64,000 nt of DNA from Actinomadura sp. J1-007 (GCF_009793335.1 NZ_WING01000001.1:3100001-3164000), one strand, 5' to 3'; shown: positions 1 through 7,968, counted from the first letter of the stretch. The notes: a model not told the origin generated them from the sequence alone. Numbers and translations: made by a program.

Positions 1-6
1 TTTCGA

Positions 7-51
7 GGGGCGTCTCACGGGGCGTCTCGCGGGGCGGCTCGCGGGGCGTCG
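7..51. repeat. 12-bp direct repeat, four imperfect copies
   Basis: The unit GGGGCGTCTCRC occurs at 7-18, 19-30 and 31-42 (one change), and a partial copy follows at 43-51. It may continue left of the window. No function is evident. Confidence 0.6.
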
Positions 52-170
52 ATTTGTCGGTCACGAGGTGGCCTTCCGTACACGCCGTACATAGGCACTG
101 TGCGGGACGGGGCGAGCATAGCCCCGCTTAGCGGTCGCCCCGGCTCGCTGCGCTCCGGCAGCCCTGCCGG

Positions 171-602
171 TCAACGTTCCGTCGTCCTCGTCCCGTCGCA
201 GCCATCGGTCTCGGCCTTGGTGGGGAGGTCGGCTGGCTCCGCCTCGGTGTGACGGTCGGCTGGCTCGGCCTCGATCTCCCGGTACCTGCGTACGCGGGCG
301 ACGTGTTTGCGACCGTCCTCATTGACCTCGATCAGCGTTTCGTTCGACAGGCCGTGCCGGCGCATGAGCGAGGTGAAGAACGGGGCGACGACCTGGTAAG
401 CGCGCTGGATGCTCTTCTCGGCGGCTTGCGCGGGCTCGTCGGCGAGCCGTGCGTTGGCATGGTCGCGTGCCTGCGCGGCGATCTGGTCGATCAACGTCTT
501 GGGGTGTCCGCGCGAGTGCATGGCCTCCTCCAGACCGACGAGCGCCAGGTCCACCAGCGCGGCCGGACGTACGAGGGCGGACCCGTGCGGCTGCCGCGTC
601 AT
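171..602 (-). CDS. Hypothetical protein
   Basis: A 143-residue protein of unknown function. Its ATG overlaps the TGA of the upstream gene (599..823) as ATGA, which points to translational coupling. The middle is helical and charged. The C-terminal 30 residues contain two near-identical AEPAD-type acidic repeats followed by a polar tail. There is no signal peptide or membrane segment. Similar pairs of small genes often lie beside WhiJ-type regulators, as here, but I do not recognise this family. Confidence 0.55.
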   Translation of the reverse strand: MTRQPHGSALVRPAALVDLALVGLEEAMHSRGHPKTLIDQIAAQARDHANARLADEPAQAAEKSIQRAYQVVAPFFTSLMRRHGLSNETLIEVNEDGRKHVARVRRYREIEAEPADRHTEAEPADLPTKAETDGCDGTRTTER

Positions 603-823
603 AGCCCCATCGCTTTGCGGATCACGGCCGCGGCCTCGTCGGTGGCTTCGGCGGTGGCGAGCAGCTTCCCGTCAGCCCAGGTGATCCACCATTCGGTGCC
701 GTAATAGAAGCACCCGAAGTAGGCGGGACGGCGGTCGTATTCGCGGCGAACGACCCGCAATGCGGGCACCGATCCGTTCTCCACGACCGTGCAGAACAGC
801 CCGGGAATCCGATTCAACGACAC
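599..823 (-). CDS. Small hypothetical protein
   Basis: About 74 residues, unknown function. The body is aromatic-rich (CFYYGTEWWITWADG) and ends in a short helix (EAAAVIRKAMG), which looks like a small alpha/beta domain. The open frame extends to 994, but the extension has Arg/Ser/Pro-rich composition and no conserved look, so I place the start at the GTG at 823, nine bases after a GGAC. It runs divergently from the regulator at 1107 and its stop overlaps the start of 171..602. Confidence 0.5.
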   Translation of the reverse strand: MSLNRIPGLFCTVVENGSVPALRVVRREYDRRPAYFGCFYYGTEWWITWADGKLLATAEATDEAAAVIRKAMGL

Positions 824-1106
824 CGCGAGCCGTCCAAGGCATCGGTGCGGAATTGAACGGAGCGGGTCCGAAGCTGCGTCGCTTGGGGGCGCGGGCACTC
901 CGTCCGGCGATGTGGACCGGCTGTTGTCTCGCGTACCGGCCGAGAGTCGGAATCGGCTGTGGCGTTCGGCTCGGTGTGCTCCCATATGTCTCACGTCCTC
1001 GCGCTACCGGGAGATCCATCGTTCTGGGGACTGCCAGAATGCGCCCTGCCGAGGTACCTTCGCTACGTTCCCGCACCAGTGGCAACATGCCGAAAGGACG
1101 ATCACA

Positions 1107-1913
1107 GTGGGCCACTCTCTAGATCCAGATCGTTCGTTGTGGCACCTCATAGCCGTTGAGGTGCGGAGGCAGCGCATGGAGCACGGCTTGTCCGCCAACC
1201 AGTTGGCGATCCGTTTGGAGTGCGACCGGTCCACTGTTTCCAGAGTCGAGAACGGGCTCCGGCGACTCTCGGCGGACTACGCGGCGAAGCTGGACGAAAT
1301 GTGGAATCTCGGACGTCTATTCAGCAGGCTCGTTAGGTTCGCGAACGCCACAGACGAGGGCGATTGGTTCACGGGTCTTACGGAACATGAGGCAGTGGCG
1401 ACACATCACCGGATGTGGGAGGCGCTACTTGTGCCCGGACTCCTTCAGACGGAGGGGTACGCGCGAGCCGCGCTCAATGCCGGTCTCGTGGACGACGTGG
1501 AACGTGCACTGAAGACCCGCATGGCTCGTCAAGCAGCCGTGTTCGGGAAGCCCAAGATCCCGCATGTCTCCGTGCTCATCAACTGGGCGGTGCTCGCGCA
1601 ACCGATCGGGCCTCCCGCGATCATGGTGGAGCAACTCGCACACTTGATCGAAATCGGAGAGCTTCCCAACGTCAGCGTGCGCGTGTTGGAACGGGAGGCA
1701 GGCGCGAATGTCGGCCTCGACGGCTCCTTCGCTCTGCTTACAGTCGATGATCGAGATATCGCGTTCGCTGATGCCCCGGAGCGCGGACGGCTCATGCTGG
1801 ACCCGCCGGACGTGCAACGCTTCGGGGTACGGTATGACCGGATATCCAACGTCGCGGCCCCCGTCGGACCGTCGCGGCGACTACTTGAAAAAGCCATGGA
1901 GAGCTACAAATGA
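1107..1913 (+). CDS. XRE-family regulator with DUF5753 domain (WhiJ/Scr1 type)
   Basis: A 268-residue DNA-binding regulator. An XRE helix-turn-helix lies at about residues 16-55 (LSANQLAIRL, DRSTVSRVENG). The rest is a DUF5753 domain with its usual WEALLVPGLLQTEGYARAAL opening. The frame is open from 789, but GTG at 1107 has an AAAGGAC ribosome site eight bases upstream and removes an unlikely Arg-rich extension. The last four bases, ATGA, overlap the first DUF397 gene. In Streptomyces such regulators (WhiJ family) work with small DUF397 partners in developmental control, and here five partners follow. Confidence 0.9.
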   Translation: MGHSLDPDRSLWHLIAVEVRRQRMEHGLSANQLAIRLECDRSTVSRVENGLRRLSADYAAKLDEMWNLGRLFSRLVRFANATDEGDWFTGLTEHEAVATHHRMWEALLVPGLLQTEGYARAALNAGLVDDVERALKTRMARQAAVFGKPKIPHVSVLINWAVLAQPIGPPAIMVEQLAHLIEIGELPNVSVRVLEREAGANVGLDGSFALLTVDDRDIAFADAPERGRLMLDPPDVQRFGVRYDRISNVAAPVGPSRRLLEKAMESYK

Positions 1914-2092
1914 CCCAGTGGCGCAAATCCAGCCGGAGCAACACGAGCGGCGGACAGTGCGTGGAAGTTGCTTCGTTCGTCGGCAACGTGGGTGTTCGCG
2001 ACTCGAAGGACCCGGAAGGCCCCCGCCTCGCGCTCTCCCCGGACGCCTGGCGGACTCTCGTTGAACGACTCAAGCGCGACGACACAACCTGA
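1910..2092 (+). CDS. DUF397 protein, copy 1
   Basis: A 60-residue DUF397 protein, from WRKSSRSN through CVEVA, VGVRDSKDP and LSPDAWRTLVERLK. DUF397 proteins are small partners of DUF5753 helix-turn-helix regulators. This copy overlaps the regulator stop by ATGA, so it is the cognate, co-translated member of the array. It differs from the others mainly in the middle (SFVGNVG instead of ALARNIG). A hairpin with a T-rich tract follows its stop. Confidence 0.92.
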   Translation: MTQWRKSSRSNTSGGQCVEVASFVGNVGVRDSKDPEGPRLALSPDAWRTLVERLKRDDTT

Positions 2093-2108
2093 CAGGCCCT
2101 GCCCCCAG

Positions 2109-2150
2109 AACCCCCGGACACTCCCTGCTGGGTCTATCCGGGAGGTTCTT
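2109..2150 (+). terminator. Hairpin terminator 1 of the DUF397 array
   Basis: AACCCCCGGA at 2109-2118 pairs with TCCGGGAGGTT at 2137-2147 with one mismatch, and TTCTTC follows. The same element recurs after copies 2-4. Confidence 0.6.
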
Positions 2151-2224
2151 CGTACTGGACGACGGGCGACGATGGGACGCGACGGGGTTAGTAGGCGGAG
2201 AACACGACCTCGGGAGGCGCGGCA

Positions 2225-2407
2225 ATGACGAAGTGGCGCAGGTCCAGCCGTAGCGGGACCTCCGGCGGTGACTGCGTCGAAGTTGCGGCGCTGGCACGCA
2301 ACATCGGCGTTCGTGACTCGAAGGACCCGGAAGGCCCCCGCCTCGCGCTCTCCCCGGACGCCTGGCGAACTCTCGTTGAACGACTCAAGCACGACGCCCC
2401 GGCCTGA
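2225..2407 (+). CDS. DUF397 protein, copy 2
   Basis: 60 residues with the same fold elements as copy 1: WRRSSRSG, CVEVAALARNIG, VRDSKDPEGPRL, LSPDAWRTLVERLK. A GGGAGG ribosome site lies before the ATG. The leader carries the array's shared spacer, including a GACGACGGGCGACGATGG element. It is separated from copy 1 by a terminator, so it may be transcribed independently or by read-through. Confidence 0.9.
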   Translation: MTKWRRSSRSGTSGGDCVEVAALARNIGVRDSKDPEGPRLALSPDAWRTLVERLKHDAPA

Positions 2408-2423
2408 CGAGCCCGTACCCCCG

Positions 2424-2468
2424 AAACCCCCGAACGCTCCCGGCTGGAGGCCGTACGGGGGTTTCTTC
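2424..2468 (+). terminator. Hairpin terminator 2 of the DUF397 array
   Basis: AAACCCCCG at 2424-2432 pairs perfectly with CGGGGGTTT at 2456-2464, followed by CTTC. It lies 16 bases after the stop of copy 2. Confidence 0.65.
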
Positions 2469-2557
2469 GTACTGGACGACGAACGACGATGGACGCGACC
2501 GGGGCAGGGGGGTGGAGAACACGAGCTATGGAGGTCACGAGCTATGGAGGTGCGGCA

Positions 2558-2743
2558 ATGACGAAGTGGCGCAAGTCGAGCCGTAGCGCTACGTCATCGA
2601 ACAGCGACTGTGTAGAGGTTGCACGCATGGCGAGCACCATCGGCGTTCGTGACTCGAAGGACCCGGAAGGTCCCCGCCTCACTCTCTCCCCGGACGCCTG
2701 GCGGGCGCTCGTTGAACAGCTCAAGTACGACGCCACAGCCTGA
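2558..2743 (+). CDS. DUF397 protein, copy 3
   Basis: 61 residues. The open frame reaches back to 2489, but the DUF397 motif begins at the ATG at 2558, which is preceded by GGAGG at 2546-2550. The most divergent copy: it has SSNSD before CVEVA, then RMASTIG, and LKYDATA at the end. The leader has a short duplication (GAGCTATGGAGGT twice) that gives two candidate ribosome sites. Confidence 0.9.
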   Translation: MTKWRKSSRSATSSNSDCVEVARMASTIGVRDSKDPEGPRLTLSPDAWRALVEQLKYDATA

Positions 2744-2760
2744 CAGGCCCTGCCCCCTGG

Positions 2761-2802
2761 AACCCCCGGCCACTCGCTACTGGGTCCATCCGGGGGTTTC
2801 TT
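2761..2802 (+). terminator. Hairpin terminator 3 of the DUF397 array
   Basis: AACCCCCGG at 2761-2769 pairs with CCGGGGGTT at 2790-2798, followed by TCTTC. Same stem as terminators 2 and 4, with a different loop. Confidence 0.65.
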
Positions 2803-2875
2803 CGCGCTGGACGACGGGCGACGATGGACGCGACCGGGTTAGTAGGCGGAGAACACGAACTCGGGAGGCGCGGCA

Positions 2876-3064
2876 ATGACGAAGTGGCGCAAGTCCAATC
2901 GCAGCGGGACGAGCGGGAACCAAAGCGACTGCGTCGAAGTTGCGGCGCTGGCACGCAACATCGGCGTTCGTGACTCGAAGGACCCGGACGGCCCCCGCCT
3001 CGCGCTCTCCCCGGACGCCTGGCGAACTCTCGTTGAACGGCTCAAGCACGACGACACAGCCTGA
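2876..3064 (+). CDS. DUF397 protein, copy 4
   Basis: 62 residues, close to copy 2 (ALARNIG, LSPDAWRTLVERLKHD) but with a two-residue longer NQSD loop before CVEVA. GGGAGG precedes the ATG. The upstream spacer is nearly identical to that before copy 2, which suggests recent duplication of the gene together with its leader. Confidence 0.9.
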   Translation: MTKWRKSNRSGTSGNQSDCVEVAALARNIGVRDSKDPDGPRLALSPDAWRTLVERLKHDDTA

Positions 3065-3080
3065 CAAGCCCTGCCCCCGG

Positions 3081-3122
3081 AACCCCCGGACACTCCCTAC
3101 TGGGTCCATCCGGGGGTTTCTT
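3081..3122 (+). terminator. Hairpin terminator 4 of the DUF397 array
   Basis: AACCCCCGGA at 3081-3090 pairs perfectly with TCCGGGGGTT at 3109-3118, followed by TCTTC. Confidence 0.65.
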
Positions 3123-3194
3123 CGCGCTGGACGACGGGCGACGATGGACGCGACGGGGGCAGGGGCGGAGAACACGAACTCGGGAGGCGCGGCA

Positions 3195-3380
3195 ATGACG
3201 GAGTGGCGCAAGTCGAGCCGTAGCGCTACGTCAGACAACACCAGTTGCGTAGAAGTTGCAGCGCTCGCGCGCAACATCGGCGTTCGCGACTCGAAAGACC
3301 CGGACGGCCCCCGCCTCGCGCTCCCCACAGACACTTGGCGGGTGCTCGTTGAACGGCTCAAGCGCGACGCCACAGCCTGA
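3195..3380 (+). CDS. DUF397 protein, copy 5
   Basis: 61 residues: WRKSSRSA, SCVEVAALARNIG, VRDSKDPDGPRL and LVERLKRDATA. The otherwise invariant SPDAWRT is PTDTWRV here, so this last copy has started to diverge at its C-terminal helix. The ATG follows GGGAGG. The open frame extends upstream through copy 4's region, but the DUF397 motif fixes the start. No terminator of the repeated type follows it. Confidence 0.9.
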   Translation: MTEWRKSSRSATSDNTSCVEVAALARNIGVRDSKDPDGPRLALPTDTWRVLVERLKRDATA

Positions 3381-3518
3381 CGGGCCCGCCGACTGTGGGC
3401 CTCCGGATGCTTCCCGTGGAGCTGTCTGGGGGGTTTCGTGCTGGGCCTTGGGGCGATCCGCTGGTGTGTCCCGGCTTGTACGCCCAGGTCGACGGACGGG
3501 TGAACGACGACGAGGGGT

Positions 3519-4373
3519 TCAGGTGGCGAGGTGGGCTGCGAGGCGGGCGGGCACGCTGTTGGGCTCGCGGCCGAGGAGTCGCGCCAGCAGGGGGTCGGCT
3601 TCTGCGAAGTAGCCGGCGCGGGCGGCCTCGTACCAGGTGAGCAGGAACCGCGCCGTCTGCTCGGGGACTCCGAGCCTGATCTGGTCGGCGACCCACTGTT
3701 CGTCGTTCAGGACGGTGCGCTCGATGGTGCGGCCTGTCAGGTCGGAGGCGATCTTGGCGATCTCGTCGAAGGTGAGGGCGGTCGGCGCGGTGAGGTCGAT
3801 CGGGCCGTCGAAGGAGCGGTCACCGGCGAGGATGACCGCGATGGCCTCCGCCACGTCCGCACGGTCGGTGTACGGGGCGGGACCGTCTTCCGGTCGGACG
3901 ATCTCCCCAGTCCGCTGCCACGGGCCGAGCACCTGGTCCAGCGTGCCGTAGGCGCCGTTGCGCAGCGCGGTCCAGGCCACTCCGGACTCGGCGAGGGCGG
4001 CCTCGGTGGCCATGTGGACCTCCGACGGCCCGTACGGATTGCCGCGGACGGCGCCCTGCTGGCTCGTGTAGAGGATCCGCTGGGCGCCGGCGGCGACGGC
4101 GGCCTCGATGGCGTTGCGGTGCAGGACGACCAGGTCGGCCGCCGGGTCGTTGCCCGACACCAGGAGCACCTGCTCGGCCCCGGCGAACGAGTCGCGCAGC
4201 GCGGCCGGATCCTCGTAGGAGCCCTGCCGCACACGGACGCCGCGATCGGCCAGATGCCGCGCCCCGGCGACGTCACGGACGCTGACGCCGATCCGGTCCG
4301 CGGGTACGCGCTCAAGAAGGTTCGCGACGACGGCGCTGCCGAGCCCGCCGGTGGCACCGGTGACAACGATCAT
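3519..4373 (-). CDS. NmrA/SDR-type NAD(P)-binding oxidoreductase
   Basis: A 284-residue atypical short-chain dehydrogenase of the NmrA/quinone-reductase type. The Rossmann motif VTGATGGLG is at residues 4-12, and SVRDVAGA fits the dinucleotide-binding turn. It lacks the classic YxxxK pair, as NmrA proteins do. The likely role is NAD(P)H-dependent reduction or redox sensing; the substrate is unknown. The start at 4373 (MIVVTGATG) is preferred over the longer frame to 4400 because it has a GAGG site and begins at the first beta strand. It is divergent from a TetR regulator across a two-operator region, so TetR control is likely. Confidence 0.88.
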   Translation of the reverse strand: MIVVTGATGGLGSAVVANLLERVPADRIGVSVRDVAGARHLADRGVRVRQGSYEDPAALRDSFAGAEQVLLVSGNDPAADLVVLHRNAIEAAVAAGAQRILYTSQQGAVRGNPYGPSEVHMATEAALAESGVAWTALRNGAYGTLDQVLGPWQRTGEIVRPEDGPAPYTDRADVAEAIAVILAGDRSFDGPIDLTAPTALTFDEIAKIASDLTGRTIERTVLNDEQWVADQIRLGVPEQTARFLLTWYEAARAGYFAEADPLLARLLGREPNSVPARLAAHLAT

Positions 4374-4435
4374 GCTGGTGGCCTCTTCCTGTCCGTCCAC
4401 GCCGTATCCGCCCTGGTAGAGGGCGAGGTTCTAAG

Positions 4436-4500
4436 TTGACCTCGTAGGTCAGTTTACGGCCCGTTGATGACAGTAGGTAAACTGACCCCGGGAGTCAAAT
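4436..4500. promoter_or_regulatory. Two mirror-image operators in the NmrA/TetR divergent promoter
   Basis: TGACCTCGTAGGTCA (4437-4451) is a perfect dyad. TGACCCCGGGAGTCA (4483-4497) is the matching imperfect dyad. Both are embedded in an inverted arrangement ending GTTTAC (inward) and GTAAAC. On the minus strand TTGACT (4498-4493) and TACTGT (4475-4470) are 17 bases apart, a good sigma-70-type promoter for the NmrA gene that the operator would cover. Confidence 0.75.
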
Positions 4501-4526
4501 TTCGATGCCGGGCGGCAGGAGAGTCG

Positions 4527-5138
4527 GTGAGGACCTTGACCGGTACGGCGCCATCGCGACCACGGCTGCGCGCCGATGCCAGGCGCAACTCCGAGCAGAT
4601 CCGGTCCGCCGCGATCGGCGCGTTCCAGGGACGGGGCCTGGCGGTGCCGCTGGAGGAGGTCGCCAAGGCCGCCGGCGTGAGCAAGGCGACGATCTTCAAC
4701 CGGTTCGGCGGCCGGGTCGGCCTCATCGAGGCCGTCATCGAAGAGGTCGTCGCCACGGAGCTGTTCGCCGTCATCGATCACACGCGGACGATCGATGACG
4801 TCGGCGAGCGGATCACGTACTACCTCACGGCGCTCCGCGACCTCCAGTACCGCCAGCCCGCGGTCAACGACGTCCTGTTGCAGGCGTATCCGCACTCGCG
4901 GCAGCTCATGGAGATCTGCCGAGTCGGAAGCGAGTTCAACGACGAACTCGTCGCCGCGGCGCGGGACTCCGGTGCGCTGCGGCCGGAGTTCACGGCGAGC
5001 GACCTGCAAGCACTTGTCCACGACAACGCCCTCGCCCTCAAACACGGCACGCGGCCTCCCCGGGACGACTACGACCGCCGCACCACTTACCTTTTGGACG
5101 GGATCCGCGGCCACCGGCCCGCTCCTGGCGGACGATGA
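4527..5138 (+). CDS. TetR-family transcriptional regulator
   Basis: 203 residues. The helix-turn-helix is at about residues 30-60 (VPLEEVAKAAGVSKATIFNRFG), followed by a ligand-binding helical domain. It is transcribed away from the NmrA gene and probably represses both through the paired operators between them. The frame is open from 4464, but that start lies inside the operator region. GTG at 4527 has an AGGAG site five bases upstream. Confidence 0.88.
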   Translation: MRTLTGTAPSRPRLRADARRNSEQIRSAAIGAFQGRGLAVPLEEVAKAAGVSKATIFNRFGGRVGLIEAVIEEVVATELFAVIDHTRTIDDVGERITYYLTALRDLQYRQPAVNDVLLQAYPHSRQLMEICRVGSEFNDELVAAARDSGALRPEFTASDLQALVHDNALALKHGTRPPRDDYDRRTTYLLDGIRGHRPAPGGR

Positions 5139-5287
5139 CAGCGCCCCTGCCCTGAAGCGGCGAACGGCCACCGGACCGTTCAAGTGCCGTTGCGGTACCT
5201 GGGGGCCGCCTACCCGCCCGGGAGAACACCCTTTTTGGGATCCGACCCTTTGTCTGTGGAGGCGTCGGGCGGGGAACTCGGTTTCGG

Positions 5288-6043
5288 TCAGTTTCCGGTC
5301 AGTGCCTGGGTGATGGCGAGTGCTTGATCGGGAGGGAAGGCGTCGGGGTGTGCTGGACAGCGGCGGCTGTGGGGTTCGTCGCAGATCAGCGCGCTGTTGG
5401 GGAGTCGCCTCCAGTGGGCGGGTTCCCAGTAGGCGGCATTCTTGAAAAGCAGGGCTTCGGCGACGTGCTGAGGAACGGGGCTTGCGGTGATGCGGCCCAA
5501 CGCTGTGGTGAGGACGGAAACCGCGTCGTCGGGTAGGTCGGCGTCTCCGAGCGCGGGCAGCAGCAGGAGGAGCCGCCGGGCAGGGTCGCCGATGCTGGTC
5601 GGGGCCGAGGAGGGCGGCTGGTGGGCGATGGCGTCCAGCTCCCGCCAGGACAGTCCCGGCCCGACGAGGCAACCATCGATGGCGGCCAGTTGGAAAGCGT
5701 GTGGCCAGGCCGGATGTGAGAGTAGGAAGTCCACGCCCATGTCGTCGGTCAAGTTGCGGTAGATGACGTGGACGGTGGCTCGGCTGCGGAGCCGAACGCT
5801 GAAGACGGGCCAACGATCAGGGTCGAACAATTGCTCGCTGAGTACTTCGGCGTCCTCGATGTCCACACCGAAACCGCCCTGGAGGTCATCGAGTCCGGTG
5901 GCCCCGACCGTCAGGGCGTGCACCGCCCAGAAGCTCGGGTCGTTGAGGAGATCGGAGCCGTCGCTCAGCGGATCGTCCTCGTAGCCCGTGATCAGCACGC
6001 CGGGATGATCCCAGGATTCCGCGGACGGCGGCAACGAGCGCAT
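5288..6043 (-). CDS. Conserved hypothetical protein
   Basis: 251 residues of unknown function. It is acidic at the N-terminus, with a beta-rich middle (FSVRLRSRATVHVIYRN) and a leucine-rich helical stretch (ARRLLLLLPALGD) at about residues 155-170. There are no membrane segments and no catalytic motif I can name. The C-terminal part contains CDEPHSRRCPAH, which could bind a metal. It follows the zinc-ribbon gene at 6097 on the same strand, 53 bases apart, so the two may be co-transcribed. Confidence 0.65.
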   Translation of the reverse strand: MRSLPPSAESWDHPGVLITGYEDDPLSDGSDLLNDPSFWAVHALTVGATGLDDLQGGFGVDIEDAEVLSEQLFDPDRWPVFSVRLRSRATVHVIYRNLTDDMGVDFLLSHPAWPHAFQLAAIDGCLVGPGLSWRELDAIAHQPPSSAPTSIGDPARRLLLLLPALGDADLPDDAVSVLTTALGRITASPVPQHVAEALLFKNAAYWEPAHWRRLPNSALICDEPHSRRCPAHPDAFPPDQALAITQALTGN

Positions 6044-6096
6044 GATCTGTCACGGTGGGCAGGACCCGTTTGCGGGGCAGCGGCGGCCCCGGGCCG

Positions 6097-6411
6097 TCAT
6101 TGGGCTTCGCGCGGGCGGGAGCACTCGCCTGGCTCGTCCATGTTCCAGGCGCTGGGCACCGGGGCTTCGCAGACGGCGCAGAAGAAGTGATCGTCCTTGA
6201 CGATGTTGCGCTGGTGGCATCGGAGGCAGCGACGGAAAACGATGGGGTGGGTGAAGCCGCGGGGTGGTCGATCCCTGCGGGGCAACGCATCTGGCTCGTC
6301 TCGTCGGACGAGCCGGTTGGGTGAGGGGTCGCGGCGCTTCTTTGGCGTTGGTGGGGTCGGGGCTGTTGCTAGAAGCGCGGTGGGCCTGTGGCGTTCGCGT
6401 ACGTCGCTCAA
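6097..6411 (-). CDS. Small zinc-ribbon protein
   Basis: Up to 104 residues. The conserved part is the C-terminal half, CLRCHQRNIVKDDHFFCAVC, two CxxC pairs that should form a zinc ribbon. The N-terminal half is Pro/Arg-rich low complexity, so the true start may be internal. The TTG at 6411 overlaps the stop of the lipoprotein gene as TTGA. Function unknown. Confidence 0.6.
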   Translation of the reverse strand: MSDVRERHRPTALLATAPTPPTPKKRRDPSPNRLVRRDEPDALPRRDRPPRGFTHPIVFRRCLRCHQRNIVKDDHFFCAVCEAPVPSAWNMDEPGECSRPREAQ

Positions 6412-6950
6412 GGCTTTGGCTTATAGCGGTACGTCAGGCCGTACACGTCCTCGCCGTTCTTGAATTGCACCTGTGGCACAGCTGTTGAGGATTCAGGCGG
6501 TGTCGAAATGAGTCCATATCGGGCCACGCGGAGGGCCGTTTTGCCGCCCTTGCCGGGGCGCGGAGGGGGCATGACCCACCAACGCCAGGTCCCGTCCTCG
6601 CATCCCATGCTGACGAGGTAGCCCCTCCGGTGCCGAGTCGTTCCGCCCTCGCAGCCGACGCCTGTCCGGTACAGCGAGAACTTCCCGTCGGCTTTGAAGG
6701 AGAAGGAATCATCTGCCACGCCCCATTGGCCTTCTATCGCTTTGAAATCGCCATCCTTTATTGGCGGGCCTAGGCCCTCGTAGTCGGGCGGGTGGAGGAC
6801 GTTCGACGGCGGGTCGTTCCAGGCACGGTGCGGGGACGGGCGGGCGGCGGGGCTGGTTCGCCGTTCGGTCGCCGGGGTGGGGTCGGCGGTGCAGGAGGTC
6901 ACCAGGATCGCTGCACACAAACAGCCCATTATGGAGGAATTTCGCCGCAT
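6408..6950 (-). CDS. Putative lipoprotein
   Basis: 180 residues with a lipoprotein signal: a short positive start, a hydrophobic core and the lipobox VTSC at about residues 17-20. A Pro/Thr/Ser linker follows, then a beta-rich extracellular domain with two glycine/cysteine turns (GVGCEGG, SMGCEDG) suggesting a disulfide. The mature protein is predicted to be anchored outside the membrane. No family recognised. Its stop overlaps the zinc-ribbon gene. Confidence 0.7.
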   Translation of the reverse strand: MRRNSSIMGCLCAAILVTSCTADPTPATERRTSPAARPSPHRAWNDPPSNVLHPPDYEGLGPPIKDGDFKAIEGQWGVADDSFSFKADGKFSLYRTGVGCEGGTTRHRRGYLVSMGCEDGTWRWWVMPPPRPGKGGKTALRVARYGLISTPPESSTAVPQVQFKNGEDVYGLTYRYKPKP

Positions 6951-7041
6951 GGCGGGCCATGCTAGTCCACTAGGTTCCGCTCGTTTGGAAGAGCGCTGGT
7001 GGAGCAGTCGGCGGGCTTCCGGAGGAGGGACGAAGTCCCTT

Positions 7042-7902
7042 TCAGGGAGGGGTTTTTGTGTAGTGGGTCCAGGACCAGAGGAGGGTTCGGCGGGCGATTA
7101 TGGCCAGGGCGTGGCGGCGGTAGGCGGCGGTGGCGCGGATGTCGTCTACGGGGTCGGCGGCTTCGCGGACGAGTTGTGCGAATCGTTCGACGGTGGCTGG
7201 GGGTACCGGTTCTCGGCCTTGCCAGTCCAGTTCGGCGGAGAGGAAATCTTCGGCGGCTCGGGCGCGGCGGGGAGTTGAGGCGGCTGCGCCTATTCCGGTT
7301 CCGACCTGGTGGCGGCACGGGTGCAGGGCGATGGCGAACGAGCAGAGGGCGGTCACCATCGCGTTGCGGTGGCCGACTTTCGCGAAGTACTGCGGGCCGG
7401 AGGCGATTCTTACGTGGACGCTGTGGATCAGTTCGTCGGCGCTCAGCGTGTTTCCGCCGGGTCGGTAGAAGTCGTCGGCTGGGATTTGGCGCGTTCCTCT
7501 GGCGGCTGAGGCGACCTCGATTCGGGCGTTGCAGGCCAGGAGGAGGGGATGGCTGATTCCCTTCGCGGCGGCGGTGCCGAGGTTGCCGCCGATCGTCGCG
7601 CGGTTGCGGATCTGGCGGGAGCCGACCGTTCGGGCGGCCTGTGCCAGTCCGGGTAAGTGTCCGGCCAGTTCATCGATGAGGCGGGCGAACGTCACGCCCG
7701 CGCCTATGCGGATGGACGATTCCGAGCGTTCCCACTCGGCCAGTTCCGCCACCGGGCCCAGGTCGAGCAGGACGGGCGGGCGGGAACGGCCCGCGTTGAC
7801 CTCCACCATGACGTCGGTCGCACCGGCCATGGGCGTCACGGCGGCTCCGGCGGCCTTGGCCGCCAATGCGTCCTGCCAGTCGGCGGCCCGTACGAACTCC
7901 AC
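7042..7902 (-). CDS. FAD-binding subunit of a xanthine-dehydrogenase-type molybdoenzyme
   Basis: About 286 residues of the molybdopterin-dehydrogenase FAD-binding family (subunit M / CoxM type). The motifs AGATDVMVEVN (N-terminal FAD loop) and NRATIGGNLGTAAA (second FAD loop) are clear, and a C-terminal CO-dehydrogenase flavoprotein domain follows. These subunits pass electrons from Fe-S clusters to NAD or another acceptor. No molybdenum or iron-sulfur subunit is in the window, so it is an orphan. I prefer GTG at 7902, where the typical start VEFVRAADW begins; TTG at 7929 is the longest option. It follows the StyA-like gene by 66 bases. Confidence 0.82.
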   Translation of the reverse strand: MEFVRAADWQDALAAKAAGAAVTPMAGATDVMVEVNAGRSRPPVLLDLGPVAELAEWERSESSIRIGAGVTFARLIDELAGHLPGLAQAARTVGSRQIRNRATIGGNLGTAAAKGISHPLLLACNARIEVASAARGTRQIPADDFYRPGGNTLSADELIHSVHVRIASGPQYFAKVGHRNAMVTALCSFAIALHPCRHQVGTGIGAAASTPRRARAAEDFLSAELDWQGREPVPPATVERFAQLVREAADPVDDIRATAAYRRHALAIIARRTLLWSWTHYTKTPP

Positions 7903-7968
7903 TCCCCGACCATTTCCCGGCGTGGGCAAACAGCCTGCAACCTGTTTCTCAGGGGTTCGCCCAGAACG

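Larger units (their letters stand above)
1910..3380 (+). repeat. Tandem array of five DUF397 gene-plus-spacer units
   Basis: Start-to-start distances are 315, 333, 318 and 319 bases. Each unit is a DUF397 gene, a G/C hairpin terminator and a leader with a conserved GGAGAACACGA-type segment and ribosome site. Confidence 0.85.

Noticed and set aside
7..51. CRISPR-like array at the left edge
   Set aside because: The units are adjacent 12-mers without spacers; no cas gene is present. No CRISPR array was seen elsewhere.
789..1106. 106-residue N-terminal extension of the DUF5753 regulator
   Set aside because: It is Arg-rich, overlaps the divergent gene at 599-823 and has no ribosome site; GTG at 1107 has one.
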